A stretch of 64,000 bases of DNA from Actinomadura violacea. GTDB taxonomy: Bacteria > Actinomycetota > Actinomycetes > Streptosporangiales > Streptosporangiaceae. The DNA lies in assembly GCF_017573465.1 (NCBI RefSeq), contig NZ_JAGEPF010000048.1:1-64000 (forward strand). The letters run 5' to 3'. Every line of letters starts with the position of its first letter. Positions within the stretch are counted from its first letter, which is position 1. Shown piece after piece: positions 26,433-35,083 of the stretch. The notes under the pieces are model-generated. The model made no database searches, was not told the origin of the DNA, and saw nothing but the letters and a program-made list of their open reading frames with translations. A program made the translations under genes and the position numbers.

Positions 26433-27308
26433 ATGACCACGACCATCGACGGTTTCGAGTACCGGCGGGTTCAGGTCGCCGACGGCGTGTCCCTGAACGC
26501 CGCCGTCGGCGGCGCGGGCAGCCCGATCGTGCTGCTGCACGGCTTCCCGCAGACCCACCTGATGTGGCGGCACGTCGCCGCCGACCTCGCCGCCGACCAC
26601 ACCGTCATCTGCCCTGACCTGCGCGGATACGGGGCGAGCGACAAGCCCGTGGACGGCCCGGACACCTACTCCAAGCGGACCATGGCCGCCGACACCGTCG
26701 CCCTCGCCCGCGCGCTCGGGCACGAGCGCTTCGCGCTGGCCGGGCACGACCGCGGCGCCCTGGTCGCCTTCCGCGCCGGCCTCGACCACCCGGACGTGAT
26801 CACGCACCTGGCCTGCCTGGACGTGCTGCCCACGCTGGAGATGTGGGACGCGATGCACGGGGTGAGCGCCGCCGTCGGCTTCCACCTCTACCTGATGGCG
26901 CAGCCGCCCGGCCTGCCCGAGCGGATGATCGCCGCCACCGCCGACGAGTTCTTCGGCCACTTCCTGGACGTCTGGGGCGCCGGCCCGGAGGCGATCCCCG
27001 CCGACGTCCGCGCCGACTACCTGGACGCGTGCCGCGCCGCCGTCCCGTCGATCGTCGCGGACTACCGGGCGTCCGCCGGCATCGACGTGACGCACGACCA
27101 GGCCGACCGCGACGCCGGCAACCGGCTGCGCATGCCGGTCACCGTCCTCCAGCAGGACTGGGGCGCCGCGCTCGGCTTCGACGCGCGGGCGCTGTGGTCG
27201 GCGTGGGCGCCGGACCTGGTGCACGGGACGGTCGACCACGGCCACTTCATGGCCGAGCAGGCGCCCGCCGAGATCGCCAAGACCCTGCGCGAGCTGATGG
27301 CTCGGTAA
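26433..27308 (+). CDS. Alpha/beta hydrolase, haloacetate dehalogenase-like
   Basis: This 291-aa hydrolase resembles fluoroacetate dehalogenases: HGFPQTHLMW oxyanion region, PDLRGYGASDKP, and the nucleophile elbow GHDRG with Asp106 as nucleophile; the base is His in HGHF near residue 271. Compared with my memory of fluoroacetate dehalogenase, the arginine that binds the substrate carboxylate (four residues after the nucleophile) is Leu110, and the halide-pocket Trp is also replaced, while the His before it remains. So it is likely an epoxide or ester/C-X hydrolase with a different substrate. It is divergent from the SARP gene and converges with another hydrolase 3 nt away. Confidence 0.85.
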   Translation: MTTTIDGFEYRRVQVADGVSLNAAVGGAGSPIVLLHGFPQTHLMWRHVAADLAADHTVICPDLRGYGASDKPVDGPDTYSKRTMAADTVALARALGHERFALAGHDRGALVAFRAGLDHPDVITHLACLDVLPTLEMWDAMHGVSAAVGFHLYLMAQPPGLPERMIAATADEFFGHFLDVWGAGPEAIPADVRADYLDACRAAVPSIVADYRASAGIDVTHDQADRDAGNRLRMPVTVLQQDWGAALGFDARALWSAWAPDLVHGTVDHGHFMAEQAPAEIAKTLRELMAR

Positions 27309-27311
27309 CCG

Positions 27312-28205
27312 TCAGGCGGACAGCCAGTCGAGGATGCGGCGGTTGACGTCCGCGGGGCGGTCCAGCTGGAGGAAGTGGCCCCCGCCGGGGACGAGTTCGG
27401 CGCGCGAGCCGGCGGGGAGCCCGGCCAGGACGGCGCCGACGTCGTCGCCGGGAGCGACGACGTCGGGCCCCAGGCAGCCGTCTTCGGTGCCGTGCAGGTA
27501 CAGGACGGGGCGTACGCCCACCGAGTTGGCCGCCCTCTGCTCCGCCGCATAGCGGGGGATGTGCCGCGAGGTGTCGAGCATGGCGCGGTAGTAGCCGATC
27601 GCGGCGGACAGGTTGTCCGGCGTGGCGAGGCAGTCCATGACGTGGTCGACGTCCTCGGCGGCGTAGCCCGCGTCCTTGGGGGACCAGTCGCGCCATAGGC
27701 CCTCGATGAAGGCGCGGTTCACGGCGGCCTCGGCCAAGGGCGTCTGGAACACGAAGATGTAGAACGAGCGCTTGAGCTGCTCGTAGTCGAAGAAGGCCGT
27801 CGCCATCACCGAGATGGGCGGGACGGACATGGCGACGGCCTTGCGCCAGCGTTCGGGGGCGGACGCGGCGGCGCCGTAGGTGGCGAAGGCGCCCCAGTCG
27901 TGCCCGATGACGACGGCGTCGGAGCCGCCGCCGAACGCCTCGTGCAGGGCGTTGGCGTCCGCGGCGAGCGCGCCGCCCTGGTAGGCGCCGTCCTCGGGCA
28001 CGGAGGTGGGCGCGTACCCGCGCATGAAGGGCGCGACCGCGCGGTATCCGGCGGCCGCCAGTTCGGGGAGCAGGTGCCGCCAGGTGTGCGCGGAGTCGGG
28101 GAAGCCGTGCAGGCACAGTGCGAGCGGGCCGCTCTCGGGGCCCGCCGCGAGGTAGCCGAATTCCAGGCCGTTCGCCTTGACCGAACCGGTCGTGATGTCG
28201 CCCAT
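27312..28205 (-). CDS. Alpha/beta hydrolase, epoxide hydrolase-like
   Basis: This 297-aa hydrolase has HGFPDSAHTW (oxyanion loop), the nucleophile motif GHDWGA with Asp103, and GGGHFLQLDRP holding the catalytic His near the C terminus. An Asp nucleophile in HDWG plus a cap domain with tyrosines is typical of epoxide hydrolases, although esterases and dehalogenases share it. It ends 3 nt from the convergent hydrolase at 26433 but is only distantly similar to it, so it is not a recent duplicate. It is divergent from the transaminase gene. The substrate is unknown. Confidence 0.88.
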   Translation of the reverse strand: MGDITTGSVKANGLEFGYLAAGPESGPLALCLHGFPDSAHTWRHLLPELAAAGYRAVAPFMRGYAPTSVPEDGAYQGGALAADANALHEAFGGGSDAVVIGHDWGAFATYGAAASAPERWRKAVAMSVPPISVMATAFFDYEQLKRSFYIFVFQTPLAEAAVNRAFIEGLWRDWSPKDAGYAAEDVDHVMDCLATPDNLSAAIGYYRAMLDTSRHIPRYAAEQRAANSVGVRPVLYLHGTEDGCLGPDVVAPGDDVGAVLAGLPAGSRAELVPGGGHFLQLDRPADVNRRILDWLSA

Positions 28206-28409
28206 GCGGGTGTTCGCCTCCTTGGTCCCGCGGTGACGCTACTCCGGACCGGTTCCGTGCGGTGCGGCCGGGTAGGGGGCACGTGGCCACGACGCTACGG
28301 ATACATGTGTCTGATTACGTGTTTACATCGGATTTAGTCGTCGCTTAGCATCATCGCAACTGGATCGCTCGCATTCGCGTGCATCCTCGGTCGTGACAAG
28401 GGAAGCGTG

Positions 28410-29801
28410 ATGACGGAGCCGGACGTGACCAGCCAGCACAACGAACCGATGCAGAGGGCGGCCCGCGACCACCTGTGGATGCACTTCGCGCGGCACTCGG
28501 CCTCCCAGGAGGGCGCCGAGATCCCGATGATCGTCCGGGGCGAGGGGCCGTACGTCTACGACGCGGCGGGCCGGCGCTACCTCGACGGGCTGTCCGGCCT
28601 GTTCACCGTCCAGGCGGGGCACGGGCGCGAGGAGCTGGCACAGGCCGCCGCCAAGCAGGCCGCGGAGCTGGCCTACTTCCCGATCTGGTCGTACGCGCAC
28701 CCCAAGGCGGTCGAGCTGGCCGAGCGGCTCGCCGGGCTGGCGCCGGAGGGCCTGGACCGGGTGTTCTTCACCGCCGGCGGCGGCGACGCCGTGGAGAGCG
28801 CCTGGAAGCTCGCCAAGCAGTACTTCAAGCTGACCGGCAAACCCGCCAAGCACAAGGTGATCAGCCGCGCGGTCGCCTACCACGGCACCCCGCACGGCGC
28901 GCTGTCGCTGACCGGCCTGCCCGGGCTGAAGGCGCCGTTCGAGCCGCTGGTCCCGAGCGCGTTCCGGGTGCCGAACACCAACATCTACCGGGCGTCCGAG
29001 CACGCCGACGACCCGGAGGCGTTCGGCCGCTGGGCCGCGGACCGGATCGAGGAGGCCATCGAGTTCGAGGGCCCCGAGACGGTCGCGGCGGTGTTCCTCG
29101 AGCCGGTGCAGAACGCGGGCGGCTGCTTCCCGCCGCCGCCGGGGTACTTCCAGCGCGTCCGCGAGATCTGCGACCGGCACGACGTGCTGCTGGTGTCGGA
29201 CGAGGTGATCTGCGCGTTCGGCCGGCTCGGCACCATGTTCGGCGCGCAGCGGTTCGGCTACACGCCGGACATCATCACCTTCGCCAAGGGCGTGACCTCG
29301 GGGTACTCGCCGCTCGGCGGGATGCTCGTCACGGACCGGCTGTTCGAGCCGTTCAAGCACGGCGAGACGATGTTCGCGCACGGCTACACCTTCGGCGGGC
29401 ACCCGGTGTCGGCGGCGGTGGCGCTGGCGAACCTCGACCTGTTCGAGCGCGAGGACCTGCTCGGCCATGTCATGCGCAACCGCGACGCGTTCCGCGCCAC
29501 CCTGGAGCGGCTGCGGGACCTGCCGATCGTCGGGGACGTCCGCGGCGACGGCTACTTCTACGGCATCGAGATGGTGAAGGACCGCGATACGCGGGAGACC
29601 TTCACCGAGGAGGAGTCGGAGCGGCTGCTGCGGGGCTTCCTCGACAAGGCGCTGTACGAGGCGGGCCTGTACTGCCGCGCCGACGACCGCGGCGACCCGG
29701 TCGTCCAGCTGGCGCCGCCGCTGACCTGCGACCAGTCGCACTTCGACGAGATCGAGCAGATCCTGCGCTCGGTGCTGAGCGAGGCGTGGGCGCGGCTCTG
29801 A
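28410..29801 (+). CDS. Omega-transaminase (class III aminotransferase)
   Basis: This 463-aa class III PLP enzyme has FFTAGGGDAVESAWKLA (phosphate-binding site), VSDEVICAFGRLG (Asp to the pyridine N) and the PLP lysine in TFAKGVTSGYSPLGG. It should move an amino group between amines (putrescine, beta-alanine or 4-aminobutyrate are usual) and pyruvate or 2-oxoglutarate. ATG 28410 is taken; a GTG at 28407 directly before it is equally possible, with AAGGGA upstream. The 204-bp gap before it holds no other gene. A strong terminator follows. Confidence 0.93.
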   Translation: MTEPDVTSQHNEPMQRAARDHLWMHFARHSASQEGAEIPMIVRGEGPYVYDAAGRRYLDGLSGLFTVQAGHGREELAQAAAKQAAELAYFPIWSYAHPKAVELAERLAGLAPEGLDRVFFTAGGGDAVESAWKLAKQYFKLTGKPAKHKVISRAVAYHGTPHGALSLTGLPGLKAPFEPLVPSAFRVPNTNIYRASEHADDPEAFGRWAADRIEEAIEFEGPETVAAVFLEPVQNAGGCFPPPPGYFQRVREICDRHDVLLVSDEVICAFGRLGTMFGAQRFGYTPDIITFAKGVTSGYSPLGGMLVTDRLFEPFKHGETMFAHGYTFGGHPVSAAVALANLDLFEREDLLGHVMRNRDAFRATLERLRDLPIVGDVRGDGYFYGIEMVKDRDTRETFTEEESERLLRGFLDKALYEAGLYCRADDRGDPVVQLAPPLTCDQSHFDEIEQILRSVLSEAWARL

Positions 29802-29823
29802 TCCGTCCGGGCGGTACGGTGTA

Positions 29824-29859
29824 GGGCGGCACGGTGTGATGCGGGTCACCGTGCCGCCC
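29824..29859 (+). terminator. Terminator after transaminase gene
   Basis: A perfect 13-bp stem (29824-29836 with 29847-29859) and 10-nt loop lie 22 nt after the transaminase stop and isolate it from the P450 gene. Confidence 0.8.
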
Positions 29860-29930
29860 GGTGTCGGTCGCGCGCTTTACTTTGAGACAGTGCTTGTAAA
29901 CCGAATCGCGTTCGGATGAGGAGATGGCAC

Positions 29931-31175
29931 GTGCTCGAGGTGGAGGACATCAACCTGACGGACTGGGAGTTCTGGCGCCGGCCGCACGACCAGCGGCACG
30001 CGGCCTTCAAGGCCCTGCGGTGGCACCCCGAACTCGTCAAGTTCGAGGAGCCCGACATCATCATCGCGCCGCAGGGGCCGGGCTACTACGCCCTCACCCG
30101 GCACGCCGACGTCGTCGAGGCGTCCCGCCGCCCGCAGGACTTCTGCTCGGGCCGCGGCGCGATCAGCATCCCGGACATGCCCGGTGACATGCACGAGTAC
30201 TTCGGCTCGATGATCAGCATGGACGACCCCCGGCACGCCAAGATCCGCCGGATCGTGTCCCGGGCGTTCTCGCCGCGGATGATCCAGCGGTTCGAGGACC
30301 GCGTCGAGGCGGTCGCCGCCGAGATCGTCGGGAACGTCGCGGCGGGCGGCGGCACCGGCGACTTCGTCGCGGACGTGGCCGCCCGGCTGCCCCTGAAGAT
30401 CATCTGCGACATGATGGGGATCGCCGAGGACCAGTACCAGACCGTCCTGGACGCGACCAACGTCATCCTCGCCGGCAACGACGCCGAGTTCGTGCCCACC
30501 GGCGACCCCGAGCAGCTCGCCCTCGCGCTGCTGAACGCGGGCGAGACGCTGCGCGGCCTGGTCGAGGAACTCGGCCGCAAGCGCCGCGAGGACCCCACCG
30601 ACGACCTGACGTCCGCCCTGGTCAACGCCAACATCGACGGCGAGTCCCTGACCGACCAGGAGCTGGGGTCGTTCTTCATCCTGCTCGTCGTCGCCGGGAA
30701 CGAGACGACCCGCAACGCGATCGCGCACGGCCTGGACCTGCTCACCCGCAACCCCGACCAGCGCGCCCTGCTCACCGAGGACTTCGAGGGCCGGATCGCG
30801 GGCGCCGTCGAGGAGATCGTCCGGTACGTGTCGCCGGTCATCTGGATGCGCCGCACCGCGACCCGCGACACCACGCTGAACGGCCACGAGATCAAGGAGG
30901 GCGACAAGCTCGTCCTCTACTACTGGTCGGCGAACCGGGACGAGTCGGTCTTTACGAACCCGGAGAAGTTCGACATCCTGCGCGACGCGAAGGAGCACGT
31001 CGGGTTCGGCGGCCCCGGCCCGCACTTCTGCCTCGGCGCCCACCTCGCGCGGCGGGAGATCACCGTGATGTTCCGCGAGCTGCTGGCCAAGGTCCCCGCG
31101 ATCAAGGCCGGCGAGCCCGACCGGCTGGAGTCCAACTTCATCAACGGGATCAAGCGGCTGCCGTACACGATCTGA
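29931..31175 (+). CDS. Cytochrome P450, CYP124-like
   Basis: This 414-aa P450 has the oxygen-activation motif AGNETTRN (I-helix), the ExxR helix, and the heme loop FGGPGPHFCLGAHLARRE with Cys367 as ligand. From memory its sequence is close to M. tuberculosis CYP124 (EYFGSMI, DDPRH, LPLKIICDMMGI, ASPV/VSPV-MRRT), which omega-hydroxylates methyl-branched lipids. It should need a ferredoxin and reductase, not seen nearby. The GTG at 29931 follows GAGGAG; an ATG at 29916 overlaps that site. About 6 kb upstream are the bfaAB genes that make a methyl-branched fatty acid, a possible substrate. Confidence 0.9.
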   Translation: MLEVEDINLTDWEFWRRPHDQRHAAFKALRWHPELVKFEEPDIIIAPQGPGYYALTRHADVVEASRRPQDFCSGRGAISIPDMPGDMHEYFGSMISMDDPRHAKIRRIVSRAFSPRMIQRFEDRVEAVAAEIVGNVAAGGGTGDFVADVAARLPLKIICDMMGIAEDQYQTVLDATNVILAGNDAEFVPTGDPEQLALALLNAGETLRGLVEELGRKRREDPTDDLTSALVNANIDGESLTDQELGSFFILLVVAGNETTRNAIAHGLDLLTRNPDQRALLTEDFEGRIAGAVEEIVRYVSPVIWMRRTATRDTTLNGHEIKEGDKLVLYYWSANRDESVFTNPEKFDILRDAKEHVGFGGPGPHFCLGAHLARREITVMFRELLAKVPAIKAGEPDRLESNFINGIKRLPYTI

Positions 31176-31330
31176 GCGAGGCCCCGCGCAGGGCGCTTCG
31201 GCGGCTTTGTCCGGGATCATCGCAACCGGCGGTCGACGGCTCGGTGAACGTTGCGTGGCCGGCCGCCGGGACGGCACCCGGCCCGGTTAACGTGCGGAGA
31301 GGCCCAGTTCCGCACGTTCCGGGAGCGCCC

Positions 31331-33325
31331 GTGCCCGAGACCGACCCGACCGCCGAGCCGCGCACGGCCCGGGAACGGGGCGACCGGCTCGCCGCCGACA
31401 ACGCGGCCGTCCGGCTGCGGCTCGCCGAGCTGGAGAACGAGCAGGCCGACCGGGACGAGCAGATCGGGCGGCTGATCGGCGCGCTGAACGAGGCGGCCCG
31501 GCGGATCGGCGACCTCGACCGCCGCCGGGCCGCGGCCGAGCACCGCGCCGAGCGCGCCGAGTGGGAGCACGAGGCGCTGCGGCTGCGGCGCTGGTCGCGG
31601 CTCGGCCCGGCGCTCACCGCGCTGCGCCGCCGCCCGCTGGCGGCCCGCTCGTACCGGCGCGTCCGGGAGGCGCTGCGCGCCCTGCCCGCGCCGCCCGAGC
31701 CGCCCGCCGAGCCGGCGCGGACGCGCCGCCCCGACGTCCTCGTGGCCGAGACCGAGCCGGTCGATGCGGGCGCCGCGGCGGCGCCGGACGGGCCGCTGAA
31801 CCGGCCTGGCCTCGTCGCCGCCGTCGTCCTCGGCGCCGTCCTGGAGGCGAACCTCCGCTACGAGTGGACGCAGGCCCCCGTGCCGGGCGGCTGGCGGGAG
31901 GCGTTCGAGGAGCGGCCGCCGGGGCTGCTGCTCGTGGAGTCGGTCCCGACCGCCCTGCCCGTCGCGGACATGGCGGCGTGGTGCCGGGAGCGCGGCGTCC
32001 CGACCGCCTACTGGGACACCGGCGCCGGCCTGGGCGAGGCCGCCGCGCACTTCGACCATGTGTTCACCGTGGACGCGGCGGCGGTGCCGGAGCACCGGCG
32101 GAGCCTCGGCCACGACCGCGTCCACCATCTGCCACTAGCCGCGCAGCCGCGCCTGCACAACCCGATGCGCGTGCAGGACCACGGCCGCTACCCGCTGCTG
32201 TACGAGGGGGAGTACGACAAGGCCGCCGAACCGCTCATCGCGCCCGCGCCCAGGCTCGGCGCGCACTTCTTCGCCACCGGCTTCCCCCGCCTGTACCGGC
32301 AGCGGGTCGCGCCACCGCGCCCGTACGAGGAGGCCGTCGCGATCCGCAAGCGGTTCCGCGTCCTCATCGCGCCCGAGCCGCGACTGGCGTACGAGGCGGC
32401 GGCGGCCGGCGTGCCCCTCATCCACCACCGGGCGGACGCCAGCCCGGCGTTCGGCCCCGCGGTGCAGGACACCAAGGAGGCGCAGCGCACCCTGCGCGCG
32501 CTCCTCAGGTCCTCGGAACTACGCGACCGGCAGGCGCACCTCGCACTGCGCCGCGTCCACGCCGAGCACACCTACGGGCATCGGGTCGACACCCTCCTGG
32601 AACACCTTGGAACCGGGCCCGCGCCCGTAAGGCCGCCGTCGGTGTCGCTGGTGCTGTCCACCTGCCGGGCCGAGCAGATCGCCTCGTCGATCGAGCAGAT
32701 CGCGGCGCAGACCTGGCGTCCGCTGCAGCTCGTGCTGGTGCTGCACCGCCTCGACCTCGATGCCAGGGACGTGGAGAAGCGGGCGATCGCCGCAGGGATC
32801 GACGACGTCGTCGTCCGCAAGGCCGGCGCGTCACTGTCCCTGGGCGAGTGCCTCAACCTCGGCATAGAGGCCGCGGATGGCTCGTACATAGGCAAGGTCG
32901 ATGACGACGAACTGTACGGGCCGCACTACGTGTCCGACCTGCTTCCCGCCTTCTCCTACACCGAGGCCGGTGTCGTGGGGAAGCTCGCCCACTACGCCCA
33001 TCTGGAATCGTTCAACGCGACCGTGCTGCGCTATCCCGAGCACGAGCACCGCTACGTGGACGTCGTACGCGGCGGTGCCGTGCTCGGGGACGGCGACCTG
33101 ATGCGCACGTACCGGTTCGCCGACCGTGGATGTGGCGAGGACACCGACCTCTTCCAGCGGCTGCGCGCGGACGGGGTCCGCGTGTACGCGGCCGACAGGT
33201 TCTCGTTCGTCACCGTCCGGCACGCGGACGCCACCCGCCACACCTGGCGGCCCACCGACATGGAGCTTCTCGACTCCGGCAGGCTGGTGCTCTACGGCCT
33301 CCCCAAAGAGCACATCCTGTTCTGA
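31331..33325 (+). CDS. Two-part glycosyltransferase with N-terminal coiled coil
   Basis: This 664-aa protein starts with an Arg/Glu-rich coiled coil (about residues 10-80). The middle (about 130-410) looks like a CgeB/family 1-type glycosyltransferase, with RFRVLIAPEPRLAYEAAAAGVPL as a nucleotide-sugar-binding-like end. The C-terminal part (about 435-664) is a family 2 (GT-A) domain with VSLVLSTCR and the metal-binding KVDDDE at about 522-527. It should add sugars to a cell-surface or spore-coat polymer, by domain type only. Start is GTG 31331 with GGGAG upstream. It stands alone and converges with an SDR gene 6 nt away. Confidence 0.82.
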   Translation: MPETDPTAEPRTARERGDRLAADNAAVRLRLAELENEQADRDEQIGRLIGALNEAARRIGDLDRRRAAAEHRAERAEWEHEALRLRRWSRLGPALTALRRRPLAARSYRRVREALRALPAPPEPPAEPARTRRPDVLVAETEPVDAGAAAAPDGPLNRPGLVAAVVLGAVLEANLRYEWTQAPVPGGWREAFEERPPGLLLVESVPTALPVADMAAWCRERGVPTAYWDTGAGLGEAAAHFDHVFTVDAAAVPEHRRSLGHDRVHHLPLAAQPRLHNPMRVQDHGRYPLLYEGEYDKAAEPLIAPAPRLGAHFFATGFPRLYRQRVAPPRPYEEAVAIRKRFRVLIAPEPRLAYEAAAAGVPLIHHRADASPAFGPAVQDTKEAQRTLRALLRSSELRDRQAHLALRRVHAEHTYGHRVDTLLEHLGTGPAPVRPPSVSLVLSTCRAEQIASSIEQIAAQTWRPLQLVLVLHRLDLDARDVEKRAIAAGIDDVVVRKAGASLSLGECLNLGIEAADGSYIGKVDDDELYGPHYVSDLLPAFSYTEAGVVGKLAHYAHLESFNATVLRYPEHEHRYVDVVRGGAVLGDGDLMRTYRFADRGCGEDTDLFQRLRADGVRVYAADRFSFVTVRHADATRHTWRPTDMELLDSGRLVLYGLPKEHILF

Positions 33326-33331
33326 CCGGAC

Positions 33332-34072
33332 CTACCAGGGCACCGGGCCGCCCTCGGCCACGAACGCGCCGTTCGCCGCCCCGCCGTTCGCCGCTCCGGC
33401 GATCACGGCGGCGCCCTGGGCAGGCGTGCGGGGGCCGGTGTGCCCGTTCAGGTCGGTGGCGCAGAACCCGGGCGCGGCCGCGACCACGGTGACCGAGGTG
33501 TCGGCGAGCTCCTTGGCGTAGGCGACCGTCACCGCGTTCAGCGCCGACTTGGACGTGTTGTAGGGGAGCAGGTTGACGCGGTTCACGGGCGCGGACGGGT
33601 CGCTGTGCAGCGTCAGCGAGCCGAGTTCGCTGGAGACGTTGACGATCCGGCCGGCGGGGGAGCGGCGCAGCAGCGGCAGCATCGCGTTGGTGACGGCGAC
33701 GACGCCGAACACGTTCGTCTCGAACGTCTCCCGGACCTGCGCGGCCGTCGTCCGGCTCGGCGGCGTGGAGCGGCCGGAGCCGGAGGCGTCCGTCGAGGTG
33801 ATCCCGGCGTTGTTGACCAGGATGTCCAGCCGCCCGTGCTCGGCGCCGATCCGGTCGGCGGCGGCCTTGATGCTCACCTCGTCGGTGACGTCGATGCGGA
33901 CGAAACGCGCATCGATGCCCTCGCCCGCCAGTTCGGCCGTGGCCTTCTCCCCGAGCTCCTCCGAACGCGCGCCGATCAGCACGGTCATGCCGCCGGAGCC
34001 GAGGATGCGCGCCGTCTCGAAACCGATTCCCTTGTTCGCGCCGGTGATGAGCGCGATCTGTGCAGTGGTCAT
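33332..34072 (-). CDS. SDR family oxidoreductase, copy 1 of duplicated pair
   Basis: This 246-aa classical short-chain dehydrogenase has TGANKGIG (residues about 9-16), NNAG, and the Ser (SSELGSL) plus YNTSK catalytic residues. The basic residue after strand 2 (GARSEE) suggests NADPH. It is a clear paralogue of the gene at 35084-35827; the two share most of the sequence, including LPLLRRSPAGRIVN. It carries its own insertion (Ala/Gly-rich near residue 225). It is divergent from an XRE regulator, and that pair is repeated directly downstream. The substrate is unknown. Confidence 0.9.
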   Translation of the reverse strand: MTTAQIALITGANKGIGFETARILGSGGMTVLIGARSEELGEKATAELAGEGIDARFVRIDVTDEVSIKAAADRIGAEHGRLDILVNNAGITSTDASGSGRSTPPSRTTAAQVRETFETNVFGVVAVTNAMLPLLRRSPAGRIVNVSSELGSLTLHSDPSAPVNRVNLLPYNTSKSALNAVTVAYAKELADTSVTVVAAAPGFCATDLNGHTGPRTPAQGAAVIAGAANGGAANGAFVAEGGPVPW

Positions 34073-34077
34073 GGCAC

Positions 34078-34133
34078 CAGCCTGTTGCGGACCGGCCCGC
34101 GATAGGAGAGACCGCTCGAAGCTGGGATCGGCG
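34078..34133. repeat. 56-bp control-region repeat, copy 1
   Basis: This stretch between the divergent SDR and XRE genes is identical over 56 bp to 35833-35888. It must hold both promoters and the regulator's operator, and it was kept unchanged while the flanking coding regions diverged. Confidence 0.85.
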
Positions 34134-34185
34134 ATACCACCCTCGGCGTGGCGGCCGGCCGACGGCATCGGCCATGCTGGAACCC

Positions 34186-35028
34186 ATGGACAGGCAGGAG
34201 TTGGCCGCGTTCCTCCGCTCGCGCCGGGCCCGCGTACAGCCGGCGGACGTCGGGCTCAAGGCGGGGACGCGCCGGCGGACGCCGGGTCTGCGCCGCGAGG
34301 AGGTCGCGCAGCTGGCCGGGATGTCGGTGGACTACTACATCCGGCTGGAACAGGGGCGCGGCCCGAACCCGTCCAGGCAGATCCTCGCCGCGCTGGCGCG
34401 CGCGCTGAGGCTCACCGACGACGAGCGCGGCCACCTCTATCACTTGGCGGGAGAGTCGCCGGAACTGCCTGCGGCGCCGTCCAAGGAGGTCCCGCCCGGC
34501 ATCCTGCACCTGCTGGAACGGCTCGACGACACGCCCGCCTACGTGCTGAACGCCCGCCACGACATCCTCGCCTGGAACCCGCTGGCGGCGGCGCTGATGA
34601 CGGACTTCGCCGTCCTGCCGCCCGGGGAGCGCAACGTGATCCGCTGGCTGTTCACCAGCCCGGTCGCCGACCGCTACGACACCGACGAGTACGTGGCGGA
34701 ACTGGCGGGCGAGTCGGTCGCGGACCTGCGCGCCGCCGCCGGCCGCTATCCCGGCGACGCCGGCATAGCCGAACTGGTCGCGGAGGTGTCCGCGCGCAGC
34801 CCGCTGTTCGCGCGCCTGTGGGACTCCGGGGAGGTCGGCATCAGGCGCGGCACCCGCAAACGCATGGTCCATCCGCTGGTCGGCCCGCTGGAACTGCACT
34901 GCGACGTCCTGTACGTGCCGGAGCGCGACCAGCGGGTGGTGCTCTACACCACGACGCCCGGCACGCCGTCCCATGAAGCCCTGAAGGCGCTGCGCGAGAT
35001 CGCCCAGGGATCGCTCGCCGCACGTTGA
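34186..35028 (+). CDS. XRE/MmyB-type regulator, copy 1 of duplicated pair
   Basis: This 280-aa regulator has an N-terminal helix-turn-helix of the XRE type (about residues 5-75: TPGLRREEVAQLAGMSVDYYIRLEQGRG) and a C-terminal MmyB-like ligand-binding domain (about 105-270) with AWNPLAAALMTDF and RLWDSGEVG. Such proteins repress a divergent SDR gene and respond to a small molecule, possibly a fatty-acid-like ligand. ATG 34174 is an alternative start four codons upstream. It is paralogous to 35941-36783. A perfect terminator follows at 35029. Confidence 0.92.
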   Translation: MDRQELAAFLRSRRARVQPADVGLKAGTRRRTPGLRREEVAQLAGMSVDYYIRLEQGRGPNPSRQILAALARALRLTDDERGHLYHLAGESPELPAAPSKEVPPGILHLLERLDDTPAYVLNARHDILAWNPLAAALMTDFAVLPPGERNVIRWLFTSPVADRYDTDEYVAELAGESVADLRAAAGRYPGDAGIAELVAEVSARSPLFARLWDSGEVGIRRGTRKRMVHPLVGPLELHCDVLYVPERDQRVVLYTTTPGTPSHEALKALREIAQGSLAAR

Positions 35029-35068
35029 ACCGCGGCGCGCCGTGCCCTCGGACCCGGCGCGCCGCGGT
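35029..35068. terminator. Bidirectional terminator between duplicated units
   Basis: A perfect 13-bp stem (35029-35041 with 35056-35068) begins directly after the first regulator's stop and serves the convergent second SDR gene. Confidence 0.8.
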
Positions 35069-35083
35069 GCGGCATGAGTCGGG

